DNA of 64,000 nt from Brachybacterium sacelli (lineage in GTDB: Bacteria; Actinomycetota; Actinomycetes; Actinomycetales; Dermabacteraceae). The notes beneath the pieces are model-generated. The model made no database searches, was not told the origin of the DNA, and was given only the letters and a program-made list of their open reading frames with translations. Of this stretch, positions 37,730-47,030 are shown one piece after another (the first letter of the stretch is position 1; every line of letters begins with the position of its first letter). The position numbers and the translations under genes are program-made. The stretch is from NCBI RefSeq assembly GCF_017876545.1, contig NZ_JAGIOD010000002.1:1426001-1490000 (forward strand), in the 5' to 3' direction.

Positions 37730-38941
37730 ATGACCACCCTCGACGCCGCACCCGCCCCTCGGGCCGTCCCCGACGGCTCGACCCGACGCACCCTGACGAT
37801 CGGCCCCCACACGGTCGACACCCCGGTGGTGCTCGCGCCGATGGCGGGGATCACCAACATGGCGTTCCGCCTTCTGTGCCGCGAGTTCGGTGCCCTGCAC
37901 AGCCAGGACGACGGCGGTCTATACGTCTCCGAGATGGTCACCACCCGGGCCCTGGTCGAGGACCACCGCGAGTCCTGGCGCCTGGTCACCATGGGGGAGC
38001 GGGAGACGCCCCGCTCGGTCCAGTTGTACGGGGTGGACCCCACCACGGTGCGGCGAGCCGTGGAGATGCTGCGCGAGCGGGACGTGGTCGATCACATCGA
38101 CCTCAACTTCGGCTGCCCCGTCCCCAAGGTCACCCGTCGCGGGGGCGGAGGCGTGCTGCCGTGGAAGACGGAGCTGTTCACGCGGATCGTGCGCGCCGCG
38201 GTCGAGGCCGCGGGGCCCGAGGTGCCGGTGACCGTCAAGACCCGTCTCGGCATCGATGACGACCACCTCACGTACCGCGATGCCGGGCTGATCGCCCAGG
38301 AGGTCGGCGCCGCCGCGATCGCGCTGCACGGCCGCACCGTGGTCCAGCACTACTCCGGGCAGGCCCGCTGGTCACCCATCGCCGACCTCAAGGAGCTCGT
38401 CACCGACATCCCCGTGCTGGGCAACGGTGACATCTGGTCCGCCGAGGACGCGCTGACGATGATGGAGCAGACCGGCTGCGACGGTGTCGTCGTCGGGCGC
38501 GGCTGCCAGGGGAGGCCCTGGCTGTTCGCCGACCTCGCCGCGGGCTTCGCCGGGAAGCCGGATCGGATCCGGCCCACCATGGGCGACATCGCACAGATCC
38601 TGCGCCGCCACGCCGAGCTGCTCGTGGAGTTCTTCGAGGACGAGGGCCGGGCCCTACGCGACCTGCGCAAGCACGTCGCCTGGTACTTCAAGGGCTATCC
38701 CGTCGGCGGCGATCTGCGCCACCGCCTGGCCACCATGGAGTCCCTCGCGGACCTCGACGCCAAGCTCGCCGAACTCGACCTGTCCAGCCCGTACCCGGGC
38801 GAGGCGGTCGAGGGTCCCCGAGGCCGCGCCGGCTCCCCGAAGCGCGCCGTCGTCCCCGAGGACTGGATGAGCACTCGCGAACTCAGCCCTGACCACGCCG
38901 AGCGTCTCCACGAGGCCGAGCTCGACACCTCGGGGGGCTGA
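37730..38941 (+). CDS. dusB: tRNA-dihydrouridine synthase (DusB/Nifr3 family)
   Basis: This 403-residue FMN enzyme reduces uridines in tRNA D-loops. The N-terminal TIM-barrel has APMAGITNMAFRLLC. The catalytic Cys is in DLNFGCPVPKVTRRGGG (near residue 129). FMN-phosphate binding is seen in GNGDIWS and VVGRGCQGRPWLF. The C-terminal helical Dus domain follows residue 290. It is followed after 4 bases by dgt, and then dnaG, a gene order conserved in many Actinobacteria. Confidence 0.93.
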   Translation: MTTLDAAPAPRAVPDGSTRRTLTIGPHTVDTPVVLAPMAGITNMAFRLLCREFGALHSQDDGGLYVSEMVTTRALVEDHRESWRLVTMGERETPRSVQLYGVDPTTVRRAVEMLRERDVVDHIDLNFGCPVPKVTRRGGGGVLPWKTELFTRIVRAAVEAAGPEVPVTVKTRLGIDDDHLTYRDAGLIAQEVGAAAIALHGRTVVQHYSGQARWSPIADLKELVTDIPVLGNGDIWSAEDALTMMEQTGCDGVVVGRGCQGRPWLFADLAAGFAGKPDRIRPTMGDIAQILRRHAELLVEFFEDEGRALRDLRKHVAWYFKGYPVGGDLRHRLATMESLADLDAKLAELDLSSPYPGEAVEGPRGRAGSPKRAVVPEDWMSTRELSPDHAERLHEAELDTSGG

Positions 38942-38945
38942 GGCG

Positions 38946-40280
38946 ATGACACCTGTCGACCCCGTGGAGTCCGCGGAACCCGCGCGCCCGCCCGCCGGCT
39001 ACACCGAGGCCGACCTCGAACGCTGGACCACCGAGCCCCCGAAGTCCCAGGCCCGCACCCCGTTCCAACGCGACCGCGCCCGCGTGCTGCACTCCTCGGC
39101 GCTGCGCCGCCTGGGCGCGAAGACGCAGGTGCTCGGCGCCGGCGCCAACGACTTCGTGCGCACCCGCCTCACCCATTCCCTTGAGGTCGCCCAGGTGGGC
39201 CGCGACATCGGTCTCGAGCTCGGCTGCGACCCGGACGTCGTCGACGCCGCCTGCCTCTCCCACGACCTCGGCCATCCGCCTTTCGGGCACAACGGCGAGA
39301 AGGTGCTCGACGCCCTGGCCTCCGACATCGGAGGCTTCGAGGGCAACGCCCAGACGCTGCGCCTGTTGACCCGTCTCGAACCGAAGATCCTCGGCGAGGA
39401 GCGCCCCTTCGGCCTGAACCTCTCCCGCGCGAGCGTGGATGCGGCGATCAAGTACCCGTGGGCCCGGGGGAAGGGGCCCGACCCCGCCTCCTCCAAGTTC
39501 GGGGCCTACGACGACGACCTCGACGTCTACCGCTGGGCCCGCGAGGGCGCCGCCCCTGGCCGCAAGTGCTTCGAGGCCCAGGTGATGGACCTCGCCGATG
39601 ACATCGCCTACTCCGTCCACGACATCGAGGACGCGATCACGGGGCTCACCCTGGATCTCGGGAAGCTGCAGGACCCCATGGAGCGCGCCGCGGCGCTGTA
39701 CGTGGTCCAGGACTGGTACATGCCGCACGAGTCCCTCGACGAGCTCGACGCCGCGCTGCAGCGGCTGGAGGCGGAGCCGAGCTGGCTGCGCTCCTTCACC
39801 GGCTCGATGCGTTCCGCCGCGGCCCTCAAGAACATGGCCAGCCAGCTGATCGGTCGCTTCACCCGCTCCGCGATCACCGCCACCCGCGCCACCCACGGCG
39901 AGGGGCCGATCTCCCGGTACGGGGGCGGCATGGTGGTGCCGGAGCAGACCCACCTCGAGATCGCGGTGCTCAAGGGACTGGCGGCCGCCTACGTCATGTC
40001 CTCCGCCTCCCAGCGCCCCGTGTACGAGGCGCAGGAGGAGATCATCCGCGACCTGTTCTCCCGGCTGTGGAACACCGGCACCCAGTACCTGAGCCCCCTG
40101 TTCGCCGAGCTGTGGGATGCGGCCGCCGACGACACCGCCCGCCGGCGGGTGATCGTCGACCAGGTAGCCTCCTACACTGACGTCACCGCGCGCCGGCTGC
40201 ACGAGGTGCTGTTCGACCGCGAGATCACCCATGTCACCGCCGCGGACACGCCGCTGCCCGGACTCGGATCGGAGCTGTGA
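38946..40280 (+). CDS. dgt: Deoxyguanosinetriphosphate triphosphohydrolase-like protein
   Basis: This 444-residue HD-domain dNTPase hydrolyses dNTPs to deoxynucleosides and triphosphate. Motifs visible are FQRDRARVLHSSALRRLGAK shortened here to RARVLHSSALRRL, then RTRLTHSLEVAQ and SHDLGHPPFGHNGE (HD pair). It is the long form lacking nothing obvious. The start ATG lies 4 bases after the dusB stop, and dnaG begins 4 bases after its own stop, so the three form one operon. Confidence 0.93.
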   Translation: MTPVDPVESAEPARPPAGYTEADLERWTTEPPKSQARTPFQRDRARVLHSSALRRLGAKTQVLGAGANDFVRTRLTHSLEVAQVGRDIGLELGCDPDVVDAACLSHDLGHPPFGHNGEKVLDALASDIGGFEGNAQTLRLLTRLEPKILGEERPFGLNLSRASVDAAIKYPWARGKGPDPASSKFGAYDDDLDVYRWAREGAAPGRKCFEAQVMDLADDIAYSVHDIEDAITGLTLDLGKLQDPMERAAALYVVQDWYMPHESLDELDAALQRLEAEPSWLRSFTGSMRSAAALKNMASQLIGRFTRSAITATRATHGEGPISRYGGGMVVPEQTHLEIAVLKGLAAAYVMSSASQRPVYEAQEEIIRDLFSRLWNTGTQYLSPLFAELWDAAADDTARRRVIVDQVASYTDVTARRLHEVLFDREITHVTAADTPLPGLGSEL

Positions 40281-40284
40281 GCAG

Positions 40285-42240
40285 GTGGCCCAGGGACTGA
40301 TCCGCCGCGCCGACGTCGACCTCGTGCGGGAGCGCTCGCGCCTGGACGAGGTCGTCTCCGAGCACGTCACCCTGCGCACCGCCGGCATCGGCTCCATGAA
40401 GGGGCTGTGCCCCTTCCACGACGAGAAGACCCCCTCGTTCAACATCCGCCCCCAGCTGGGCCACTGGCACTGCTTCGGCTGCGGCGAGGGCGGCGACGCC
40501 ATCTCCTTCGTCCAGAAGATCAACCACCTCAGCTTCGTCGAGGCGGTCGAACTGCTGGCCGGGCGCTACGGCGTGCAGCTGACCTACGAGGACTCCGACG
40601 GCGGCCGCGGCGAGCGTCCCGACTTCGGCACCCGGCGCCGCCTGCTGGACGCGCACGCGATCGCGGAGGAGTACTACCGCGAGCAGCTCTCCACCCCGGC
40701 CGCGGAGGTCGGCCGGCGCTTCCTCGCCGAGCGCGGCTTCGACCGGGCCGCCGCGGAGCGTTTCGGCGTCGGATTCGCCCCCGAGGGCTGGGACTCGATC
40801 ACCTCGGTGCTGCGGGGGAGGGGCTTCACCGAGGACGAGCTGACCGCGAGCGGCATCGTCTCCCAGGGCCAGCGGGGCGTCTATGACCGCTTCCGCGGCC
40901 GGCTGATCTGGCCCATCCGCGACATCACCGGCAACACCATCGGCTTCGGGGCACGGCGCCTGCTGGAGACCGACAAGGGACCCAAGTACCTCAACACCCC
41001 CGAGACCGCGATCTACCACAAGTCCACCGTGCTGTACGGCCTGGACCTGGCCCGCAAGGACATCTCCGCCGAGCGCCGCGTGGTCGTCGTCGAGGGCTAC
41101 ACCGACGTGATGGCCGCACACCTCGCCGGGGTCCCCACCGCCGTCGCCTCCTGCGGCACGGCCTTCGGCTCCGAGCACGTCAAGATCGTCCGCCGCGTGA
41201 TGGGCGACTCGAACCCCAGCTCCGGGCTGCGGCTGAACGCCGATGGCCGCGGACTGGGCGGCGAGGTGGTCTTCACCTTCGACGGTGACGAGGCCGGGCA
41301 GAAGGCCGCCCTGCGTGCCTTCGAGGAGGACCAGCGGTTCGTCGCCCAGACCTACGTCGCCGTCGAACCCGGAGGCATGGATCCCTGCGACCTGCGCATC
41401 ACGCAGGGGGACCAGGCGGTGGTGGATCTCATCGAGTCCCGCAAGCCCCTGTTCGAGTTCGCGATCCGCTCCGCCATCGCCCAGGTCGACCTCGACACGG
41501 TCGAGGGACAGGTCGCAGGGCTGCGGATGGCCGCCCCGGTGGTCGCCCGCATCCGCGACCGGGCCATGCGCCCCGAGTACGCGCGCCGCCTGTCGGGCTG
41601 GCTGGGGATGGACGAGCGCACCGTGCTGCGCGCCGTGCACGACGCCGCCCGGGCCCCGCAGGGCGCCGCCCAGACGTCGGCCCAGCGCCCCACCGCGCCG
41701 GGGGAGACCCAGGAGGAGCCCGGCCTCATCGCGCCGGCCCGCCTGGCCGACGTGGTGAGCCCCCGTGACCCCGTCGGCCAGGTCGAGACCCAGGCCCTGG
41801 CGGTGATGATGCAGGCTCCCCAGTTGCTGGAGACCGACAAGGTCGGCGCGCTCCCGGACGACGCCTTCCACGTGCCGGCCCTGCAGGGCGTGTGGGACGT
41901 GATGCTGGCCGCCGGCACGCTGCTGGACGCGGTGATCGGCACCCTGCACCCGGCCCGCTACCTCGAGCAGGTCCTCGAGATCGCCGGGGAAACGGTGCGG
42001 CCGCTGATCGTCGAGATCGCGAATCTCGACCTGCCCGCGCGGGACGAGGCCGGTCTCCAGCGCCTGGCCGGCTCGCTGCTGGACCGGCTCACGGAGCTTT
42101 CCATCACCCGGGAGTACTCGGTGCTCAAGCAGCGTCTGCAGCGCACCGACCCCTCCGATCCGGAGCGGTACCAGGAGATCCTCACGCGCCTCGCACAGGT
42201 GCAGGAGAAGAGACGCGCCCTGCGGGCCGCGGACGAGTGA
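40285..42240 (+). CDS. dnaG: DNA primase
   Basis: This 651-residue primase has the CHC2 zinc finger CPFHDEKTPSF...HCFGCG (about residues 35-60). The TOPRIM domain has VVVEGYTDVMAAH and FTFDGDEAG (about 265-345). A C-terminal DnaB-binding helical region spans about 480-650. GTG 40285 was chosen because the frame upstream lies within dgt and the family N terminus (GLIRRADVDLVRERSRLDEVV) begins here. The 3' end overlaps the convergent DedA gene by 59 bases. Confidence 0.95.
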   Translation: MAQGLIRRADVDLVRERSRLDEVVSEHVTLRTAGIGSMKGLCPFHDEKTPSFNIRPQLGHWHCFGCGEGGDAISFVQKINHLSFVEAVELLAGRYGVQLTYEDSDGGRGERPDFGTRRRLLDAHAIAEEYYREQLSTPAAEVGRRFLAERGFDRAAAERFGVGFAPEGWDSITSVLRGRGFTEDELTASGIVSQGQRGVYDRFRGRLIWPIRDITGNTIGFGARRLLETDKGPKYLNTPETAIYHKSTVLYGLDLARKDISAERRVVVVEGYTDVMAAHLAGVPTAVASCGTAFGSEHVKIVRRVMGDSNPSSGLRLNADGRGLGGEVVFTFDGDEAGQKAALRAFEEDQRFVAQTYVAVEPGGMDPCDLRITQGDQAVVDLIESRKPLFEFAIRSAIAQVDLDTVEGQVAGLRMAAPVVARIRDRAMRPEYARRLSGWLGMDERTVLRAVHDAARAPQGAAQTSAQRPTAPGETQEEPGLIAPARLADVVSPRDPVGQVETQALAVMMQAPQLLETDKVGALPDDAFHVPALQGVWDVMLAAGTLLDAVIGTLHPARYLEQVLEIAGETVRPLIVEIANLDLPARDEAGLQRLAGSLLDRLTELSITREYSVLKQRLQRTDPSDPERYQEILTRLAQVQEKRRALRAADE

Positions 42241-42838
42241 CCGCCTCGCGGCGGCGGCGCCGCACGGCCCGCACCGCCTCGATGGTTCCGCCGACGGCGA
42301 GCGCCATGCCGATGCCGAGCGCCACGCCCAGCAGCGGCTGGTCGCGGAAGGCGAGCCCGCCGAGCATCCCGATGCCGACGTAGTAGAGGGACCACAGAGC
42401 CGCGGCGAGGGCCGCGAACAGGACGAAGCGCCGGCGCGGATAGCCGATCACCCCGGAGGCCACCGTGGTGGCGGTGCGCCCGCCGGGGACGAACCGCGCC
42501 GAGACGATCAGCATCCCGCCCCGCGCCATCAGCTCCTTCTCGGCCCAGCCCAGCATCGTGCCGACCCACCGCCGGCGCCGGGCCCACCGTGCGAGAGGAC
42601 CGGCACCGCGGCCGACATGATGCGCCGCCACGTCTCCGGCCAGGGCACCGGTCCAGGCGGCGAGCAGGAGCGGCAGGGCGTCGGGACCCCCGGTCATGGC
42701 ATAGGCCGCCGCGGTGAGCACCACGGTCTCGGCCGGGACCACGGGCAGCAGGCCGTCGAACGCGGTCAGCGCGATCACGAGCACGTAGAGCCAGGGGGAG
42801 GCCAGCAGGGTCTCTGCCAGGTGCAGCACGGCGTCCAT
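42182..42838 (-). CDS. DedA family membrane protein
   Basis: This 218-residue protein has four to five hydrophobic segments and the DedA signature SARFVPGGRTATTVASGVIG (the conserved Arg pair and GG). DedA proteins are proposed flippases that recycle undecaprenyl phosphate or phospholipids. An acidic residue in the first re-entrant loop is seen in TAFDGLLPVVPAET. The start ATG 42838 is preceded by AGGAGA. Its last 59 bases run antisense to the end of dnaG, so the two 3' ends overlap. Confidence 0.9.
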   Translation of the reverse strand: MDAVLHLAETLLASPWLYVLVIALTAFDGLLPVVPAETVVLTAAAYAMTGGPDALPLLLAAWTGALAGDVAAHHVGRGAGPLARWARRRRWVGTMLGWAEKELMARGGMLIVSARFVPGGRTATTVASGVIGYPRRRFVLFAALAAALWSLYYVGIGMLGGLAFRDQPLLGVALGIGMALAVGGTIEAVRAVRRRRREAVTRPRPAGRVSSPAPVRGA

Positions 42839-42946
42839 GAGGGGTCTCCTGTGAGGGGTGAGGATACGAGAGAGACGCTACGGAGCTCCCGGGCCCGGCA
42901 GAACACGGCTGCCCTCCCGGTCGCGGCGGAGAACCCTCCCCTCCTT

Positions 42947-42962
42947 TTACGGGAATCCGTAA
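42947..42962. promoter_or_regulatory. Palindrome upstream of the two-component system
   Basis: TTACGG-GAAT-CCGTAA has perfect 6-bp arms with a 4-base spacer, about 100 bases before the kinase start. It is a candidate binding site for the adjacent LuxR-type response regulator (autoregulation). This rests on position and symmetry only. Confidence 0.4.
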
Positions 42963-43060
42963 CCTTTCCGGAGGGCGACCCCCTGCACCCCGCCAGAGAG
43001 TCATTGGTAGCTTGCAGGGCGACGCCGAGCGGCGTCCTGCCCTGCTGCCCTGGAGCCCCC

Positions 43061-44233
43061 ATGCGCCTGCCCGACCTCTCCGGCATCCAGTTGCCCCGCG
43101 AGCCCACCCGGCTCGTGCGCCGGTCGCTGCGCCATGTCGCCGGGGCCCTGCTGGGGCTGCTGCTGGGCCCGCTGCTGATCCTGACCGCCCTGCTCCAGCT
43201 CATCCGCTGGCGCGGTCCGTTCCGCCGCGTACGCCGCTGGGAGCTGCGGCGGCTGCACTGGGCGTATCGCCTGCAGCTGGAGGACGGCACCGGCGGCTTC
43301 CTCGGGGGGAGGCGCGCCCTTCTGCACGGTGGGGTCGCCGCCGTCCTGGGATACGTGATGGGGGACCTGCTGCTGCTGGTGGCGGCCGTGGTGCTGGGCA
43401 GCATGGTGCAGTCCCTCTACGGCAGCGCGGTGGTCATCGAGTTCGACCTGTGGGCGATCAGCCGGCCCGCCCCGGCCGTGCTGCTGATCTTCGGCACCTC
43501 GAGCCTGCTGGCCGCCGCCCTCTATGCGGAGTTCGTGGTGTGGCTGCAGACCCGTCTGCTGCGCCGCTGGACCGGGGTGGTGCGCGCGGACGCGATGGAC
43601 AGCCGCATCAGCCGTCTGCTGACCACCCGGCGCGGGGTGGTGGTGGCGATCGACGACGAACGTCGCCGCATCGAGCGCGACCTGCACGACGGGGTCCAGC
43701 AGAACGTCGTCTCCCTGTCGGTGACTCTCGCCCGGGCCCGGCGCGCCGACGATCCGGAGCGCTCCGCCGAGCTGCTCGACCAGGCCCACGCCCAGTCGCA
43801 GGCGCTCATCGAGGAGGTTCGCCAGGTGGCCTGGAGGATCTACCCGACGGCGCTGGACGAGCACGGACTCGCCTCGGCGCTCGACGGGGTCGCCCAGACC
43901 AGCCCGGTTCCCGTGCATCTCGACCTCCGCCTCGACGGCGAGCTGCCGCAGGCCGCCGAATCGGCCGCCTACTTCGTGGCCCGCGAGGCGGTCACCAATG
44001 TCGTCAAGCACGCCGAGGCGACCCGCGTGGACCTCGCCCTGGCCACTACGGAGGAGGCCGGGCGCACGCTGCTGCGCCTGACGGTCACCGACGACGGCAT
44101 CGGCGGCGCCGATCCCGAGGGCGGGGGGCTCCAGGGCCTCGCCCGCCGGGTCGCGGCGCTGGACGGTAGCGTGAGCGTGGACAGCCCGCTCGGCGGACCG
44201 ACCACGATCACCGCGGAGATCCCCTGTGACTGA
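43061..44233 (+). CDS. Sensor histidine kinase (NarL/DesK-type)
   Basis: This 390-residue membrane kinase has about four hydrophobic segments (27-50, 88-118, 138-160 regions). A HisKA_3 dimerisation domain with the phosphoacceptor H209 in ERDLHDGVQQN follows. The HATPase domain near 300-390 has the N box EAVTNVVKHAEA and G1 DDGIGG. No recognisable extracellular sensor domain is present, so the signal is probably membrane or cytoplasmic. The start ATG 43061 follows TGGAG. Its stop overlaps the response-regulator start by 8 bases. Confidence 0.9.
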   Translation: MRLPDLSGIQLPREPTRLVRRSLRHVAGALLGLLLGPLLILTALLQLIRWRGPFRRVRRWELRRLHWAYRLQLEDGTGGFLGGRRALLHGGVAAVLGYVMGDLLLLVAAVVLGSMVQSLYGSAVVIEFDLWAISRPAPAVLLIFGTSSLLAAALYAEFVVWLQTRLLRRWTGVVRADAMDSRISRLLTTRRGVVVAIDDERRRIERDLHDGVQQNVVSLSVTLARARRADDPERSAELLDQAHAQSQALIEEVRQVAWRIYPTALDEHGLASALDGVAQTSPVPVHLDLRLDGELPQAAESAAYFVAREAVTNVVKHAEATRVDLALATTEEAGRTLLRLTVTDDGIGGADPEGGGLQGLARRVAALDGSVSVDSPLGGPTTITAEIPCD

Positions 44234-44921
44234 GCCCGACACCACCACCGACGCCCCCGGCGCGAGCGCGCCGCTGACCGTCGTCCTCGCCGACGACGCG
44301 GTGCTGCTGCGCGAGGGCGTGCGCAGCCTCCTGCTCGAGGAGGGCATCGAGGTGCTCGCCTCGGTCGGCGACGGCGATGCCCTCCTGGAGGAGGTGGCGA
44401 GGCGCCGGCCGCACCTGGCCATCGTCGACGTGCGCATGCCCCCCACCCATACCAATGAGGGACTGCGCGCGGCACTTCGGATCAAGCACGAGCACCCCGA
44501 CGTCGGCGTGCTCATGCTCTCCCAGTACGTGGCCCGCGAGTACGCGAGCGACCTGCTCGGCACCGAGATGCCCGGCATCGGGTACCTGCTCAAGGACCGC
44601 ATCACCGAGATCGACAGTTTCCTGCGAGCGGTCCACGGCGTGGCCGGCGGCGGCACCGTCATCGACCCGGCCGTCGTGCGTACCCTCCTGCGCAGCCCCG
44701 AGCAGCGCCAGGCGGTCAGCCGCCTGACACCTCGCGAGGTCGAGGTGCTCGAGGCGATGGCCGAAGGCCTCTCGAACCGGGGGATCGCCGAGCGGCTGTT
44801 CCTGTCGCTGTCCACGGTGGAGAAGGCGATCAGCGCGATCTTCGACAAGTTCGAGCTCGGCGGCGACGAGCAGACCAGCCGTCGCGTCCAGGCCGTGCTG
44901 CGCTACCTCGACGAGCAGTGA
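44226..44921 (+). CDS. NarL/LuxR-family response regulator
   Basis: This 231-residue regulator has a receiver with the acidic pair DD (23-24), phospho-acceptor D68 (IVDVRMP) and Lys in LLKDR. A LuxR HTH follows (LTPREVEVLEAMAEGLSNRGIA, about 168-190). The GTG start at 44226 overlaps the kinase stop, so the pair is co-translated. The targets are unknown. A palindrome upstream of the kinase gene is a candidate site. Confidence 0.92.
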   Translation: MTEPDTTTDAPGASAPLTVVLADDAVLLREGVRSLLLEEGIEVLASVGDGDALLEEVARRRPHLAIVDVRMPPTHTNEGLRAALRIKHEHPDVGVLMLSQYVAREYASDLLGTEMPGIGYLLKDRITEIDSFLRAVHGVAGGGTVIDPAVVRTLLRSPEQRQAVSRLTPREVEVLEAMAEGLSNRGIAERLFLSLSTVEKAISAIFDKFELGGDEQTSRRVQAVLRYLDEQ

Positions 44922-44998
44922 GGGAAGGTGGCCCCGCGAGCTGGGGCGGCTGCGCGGTGATTGACGCCCGGCGGCACCGATGGAATGCTCGACGACGT

Positions 44999-45014
44999 CC
45001 GTGAACGCTCACGG
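44999..45014. promoter_or_regulatory. Palindrome upstream of the GH76 gene
   Basis: CCGTGA-ACGC-TCACGG has perfect 6-bp arms and a 4-base spacer, 47 bases before the GH76 start and downstream of a TTGACG (44961-44966) that could be a -35. It may be an operator for carbon-source control. No regulator is adjacent. Confidence 0.35.
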
Positions 45015-45061
45015 CACGAACGGCGCGTGCGAAGCTCGCGCCACGATCGGGAGCCCCGTCG

Positions 45062-46960
45062 ATGAAGATGTCTCGCCGTACCCTTGTCACCCTGACCGCC
45101 GCCACCCTGCCTGCCCTGTCCGTTGCCTCCGCGGCGCACTCGGCGCCGCCGACGCCCCCGCACGCCGACGGCGCACAGGCCCTCGCCCGTGCCCGAGTCG
45201 CTGCGGACGTCCTGATGGCGGATTACGACCAGAACAAGGCGTGGTTCCCCTCGAGCTGGTGGAACTCCGCGGTCGCCCTGCAGACGGTCGGCGACTACAT
45301 GCTGCGCAGCGGGGATCGTCGCTACCTGGACCAGCTGGACCACACCTTCGAGAGGAACAAGGGTCCGTTCCCCGCCGGTGAGCTCTCCGGTGACGAGCTG
45401 TACGGCAACTTCACCAGCCGCGCGATCGACGACTCCGGCTGGTGGGCGCTGACCTGGATCACCGCCTACGACCTGACCGGCGACCAGAAGTACCTGGACA
45501 TGGCCGTGACCATCGGCGATTTCATGAACGACTTCTGGGATCCCAGCACCTGCGGGGGAGGGATCTGGTGGGACGAGGAGCGGACGTACAAGAACGCCGT
45601 CACCAACGGGCAGTGGATCCGACTGACCGCCGAGCTGCACAACCGCATCCCGGGCGATACGGCGTGGCTCGAGCGGTCCCAGGTGGCGTGGGACTGGTAC
45701 ACGACCAGTGGAATGGTCAATGAGGACGGCCTGCTCAACGACGGGCTGACGGATGCCTGCGAGAACAACGGCGACCGCGTGTACACCTACAACCAGGGCC
45801 TGGCGATCGGCGCCGCGCTCGAGCTGTGGCGCGCCACCGGCGATCCGCACCTCCTGGACAAGGCCCGCTACTTCGCGGATGCGGCGCTGGTCGAGGGCGC
45901 TCTGGTCACCGGCGGGATCCTCACGGAGTACACCGATGTGCTGGGTGAGACCACGAACGACAACCACAAGCAGTTCAAGGGCATCTTCCTGCGGTACCTG
46001 ATGGACCTCGCGGACACCACGGGCGATTCCCGCTACCGGGACGCCGTCGCGACCCAGGCGTCGACGATCTGGGAGGTGGACCGCAACGTCGCCGACCAGC
46101 TCGGGGTGCGCTGGGCGGGTGCGAGCACGGAGGAGTCCCCGAACGTCTTCGACTGGCGCACCCAGGCCAGCGCTTTCAGCGCGCTGATCGCCGACGTCCC
46201 GCAGGACGGGGTGCGCCGCTCGCTGTCCGCCTCCCTCTCCCAAGCTCCGGTGGTGATGCCCGATGGCGAACCCGTGCAGCTGGAGCTCGACCTGGACGTG
46301 ACGATCACCTCGGCCGATGCCCGTCGCCTCCACGTGCGACTGGAGGCGCAGGGCCCGGAGGGCTGGGAGATCGAGAACGCACACCGCGTCACGGTGGACG
46401 TCCCCGGGACGGGGAGGGACGGTGAGCCCGAGACCGTCACCGTTCCCCTGGGCGTGACGGTCCCGGCCGACGCCGCCGACGGGGACCATCGGATCTCCGT
46501 GACGGCGAGCGGGCCCGGCGGACTGGAGTTCCTCGCCCGGACGGAGGTGGTGGTGGCCCGCACCATCGACTTCGCAGCGGGAACCCGCGAGGACGCCCCG
46601 TGGCTGTTCGATGCCGGCGGCTCAGGAGTCACCGATGAACCCGGCCGGTTCGCCGACGGCGACAGTTACTTCGTCTACCGCTTCCCGTTCCCGGCGAGCA
46701 CGACGTCGGCCCAGCTCACGTTGACGATCAGCAATCAGTACCTGGTGGACGTGGGCCCGGACGGGGAGAGCTGGACCCGGGTGCTGGCCGAGGACGAGCC
46801 GATCAAGGACGCCTCCAATCGCGCCGCCCACGAGCTCGATCTGGCGCCCTCTCTCGATGGCGAGGACAAGGACGTGTACCTCCGGGTGACCGACGCCTTC
46901 CCCGAGGACGGCTGGGGCGGTCAGGTGCATCACGTGAGCGTGACGTACGGCGGGTCCTGA
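45062..46960 (+). CDS. Secreted glycoside hydrolase family 76 protein (alpha-1,6-mannanase type)
   Basis: This 632-residue extracellular protein has a Tat-like signal (MSRRTLVTLTAATLPAL, cleavage near AHSA). An (alpha/alpha)6 GH76 domain covers about 40-380. The paired catalytic Asp signature DDSGWWALTWI is near residues 122-132, and YTYNQG and WWDEERTYKNAVTN are family motifs. A beta-sandwich tail of about 250 residues (possibly NEW3-like around 400-500 plus a final sandwich) could bind carbohydrate. Related enzymes cleave alpha-1,6-mannan backbones of yeast or actinobacterial glycans. It is monocistronic. Confidence 0.85.
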   Translation: MKMSRRTLVTLTAATLPALSVASAAHSAPPTPPHADGAQALARARVAADVLMADYDQNKAWFPSSWWNSAVALQTVGDYMLRSGDRRYLDQLDHTFERNKGPFPAGELSGDELYGNFTSRAIDDSGWWALTWITAYDLTGDQKYLDMAVTIGDFMNDFWDPSTCGGGIWWDEERTYKNAVTNGQWIRLTAELHNRIPGDTAWLERSQVAWDWYTTSGMVNEDGLLNDGLTDACENNGDRVYTYNQGLAIGAALELWRATGDPHLLDKARYFADAALVEGALVTGGILTEYTDVLGETTNDNHKQFKGIFLRYLMDLADTTGDSRYRDAVATQASTIWEVDRNVADQLGVRWAGASTEESPNVFDWRTQASAFSALIADVPQDGVRRSLSASLSQAPVVMPDGEPVQLELDLDVTITSADARRLHVRLEAQGPEGWEIENAHRVTVDVPGTGRDGEPETVTVPLGVTVPADAADGDHRISVTASGPGGLEFLARTEVVVARTIDFAAGTREDAPWLFDAGGSGVTDEPGRFADGDSYFVYRFPFPASTTSAQLTLTISNQYLVDVGPDGESWTRVLAEDEPIKDASNRAAHELDLAPSLDGEDKDVYLRVTDAFPEDGWGGQVHHVSVTYGGS

Positions 46961-47030
46961 GCGCACGCTCGGGGCCCGGTGCACGACGGGGATCCCGTCT
47001 CCGCGGTCGGCCGGGACGACGGACCCGCCA

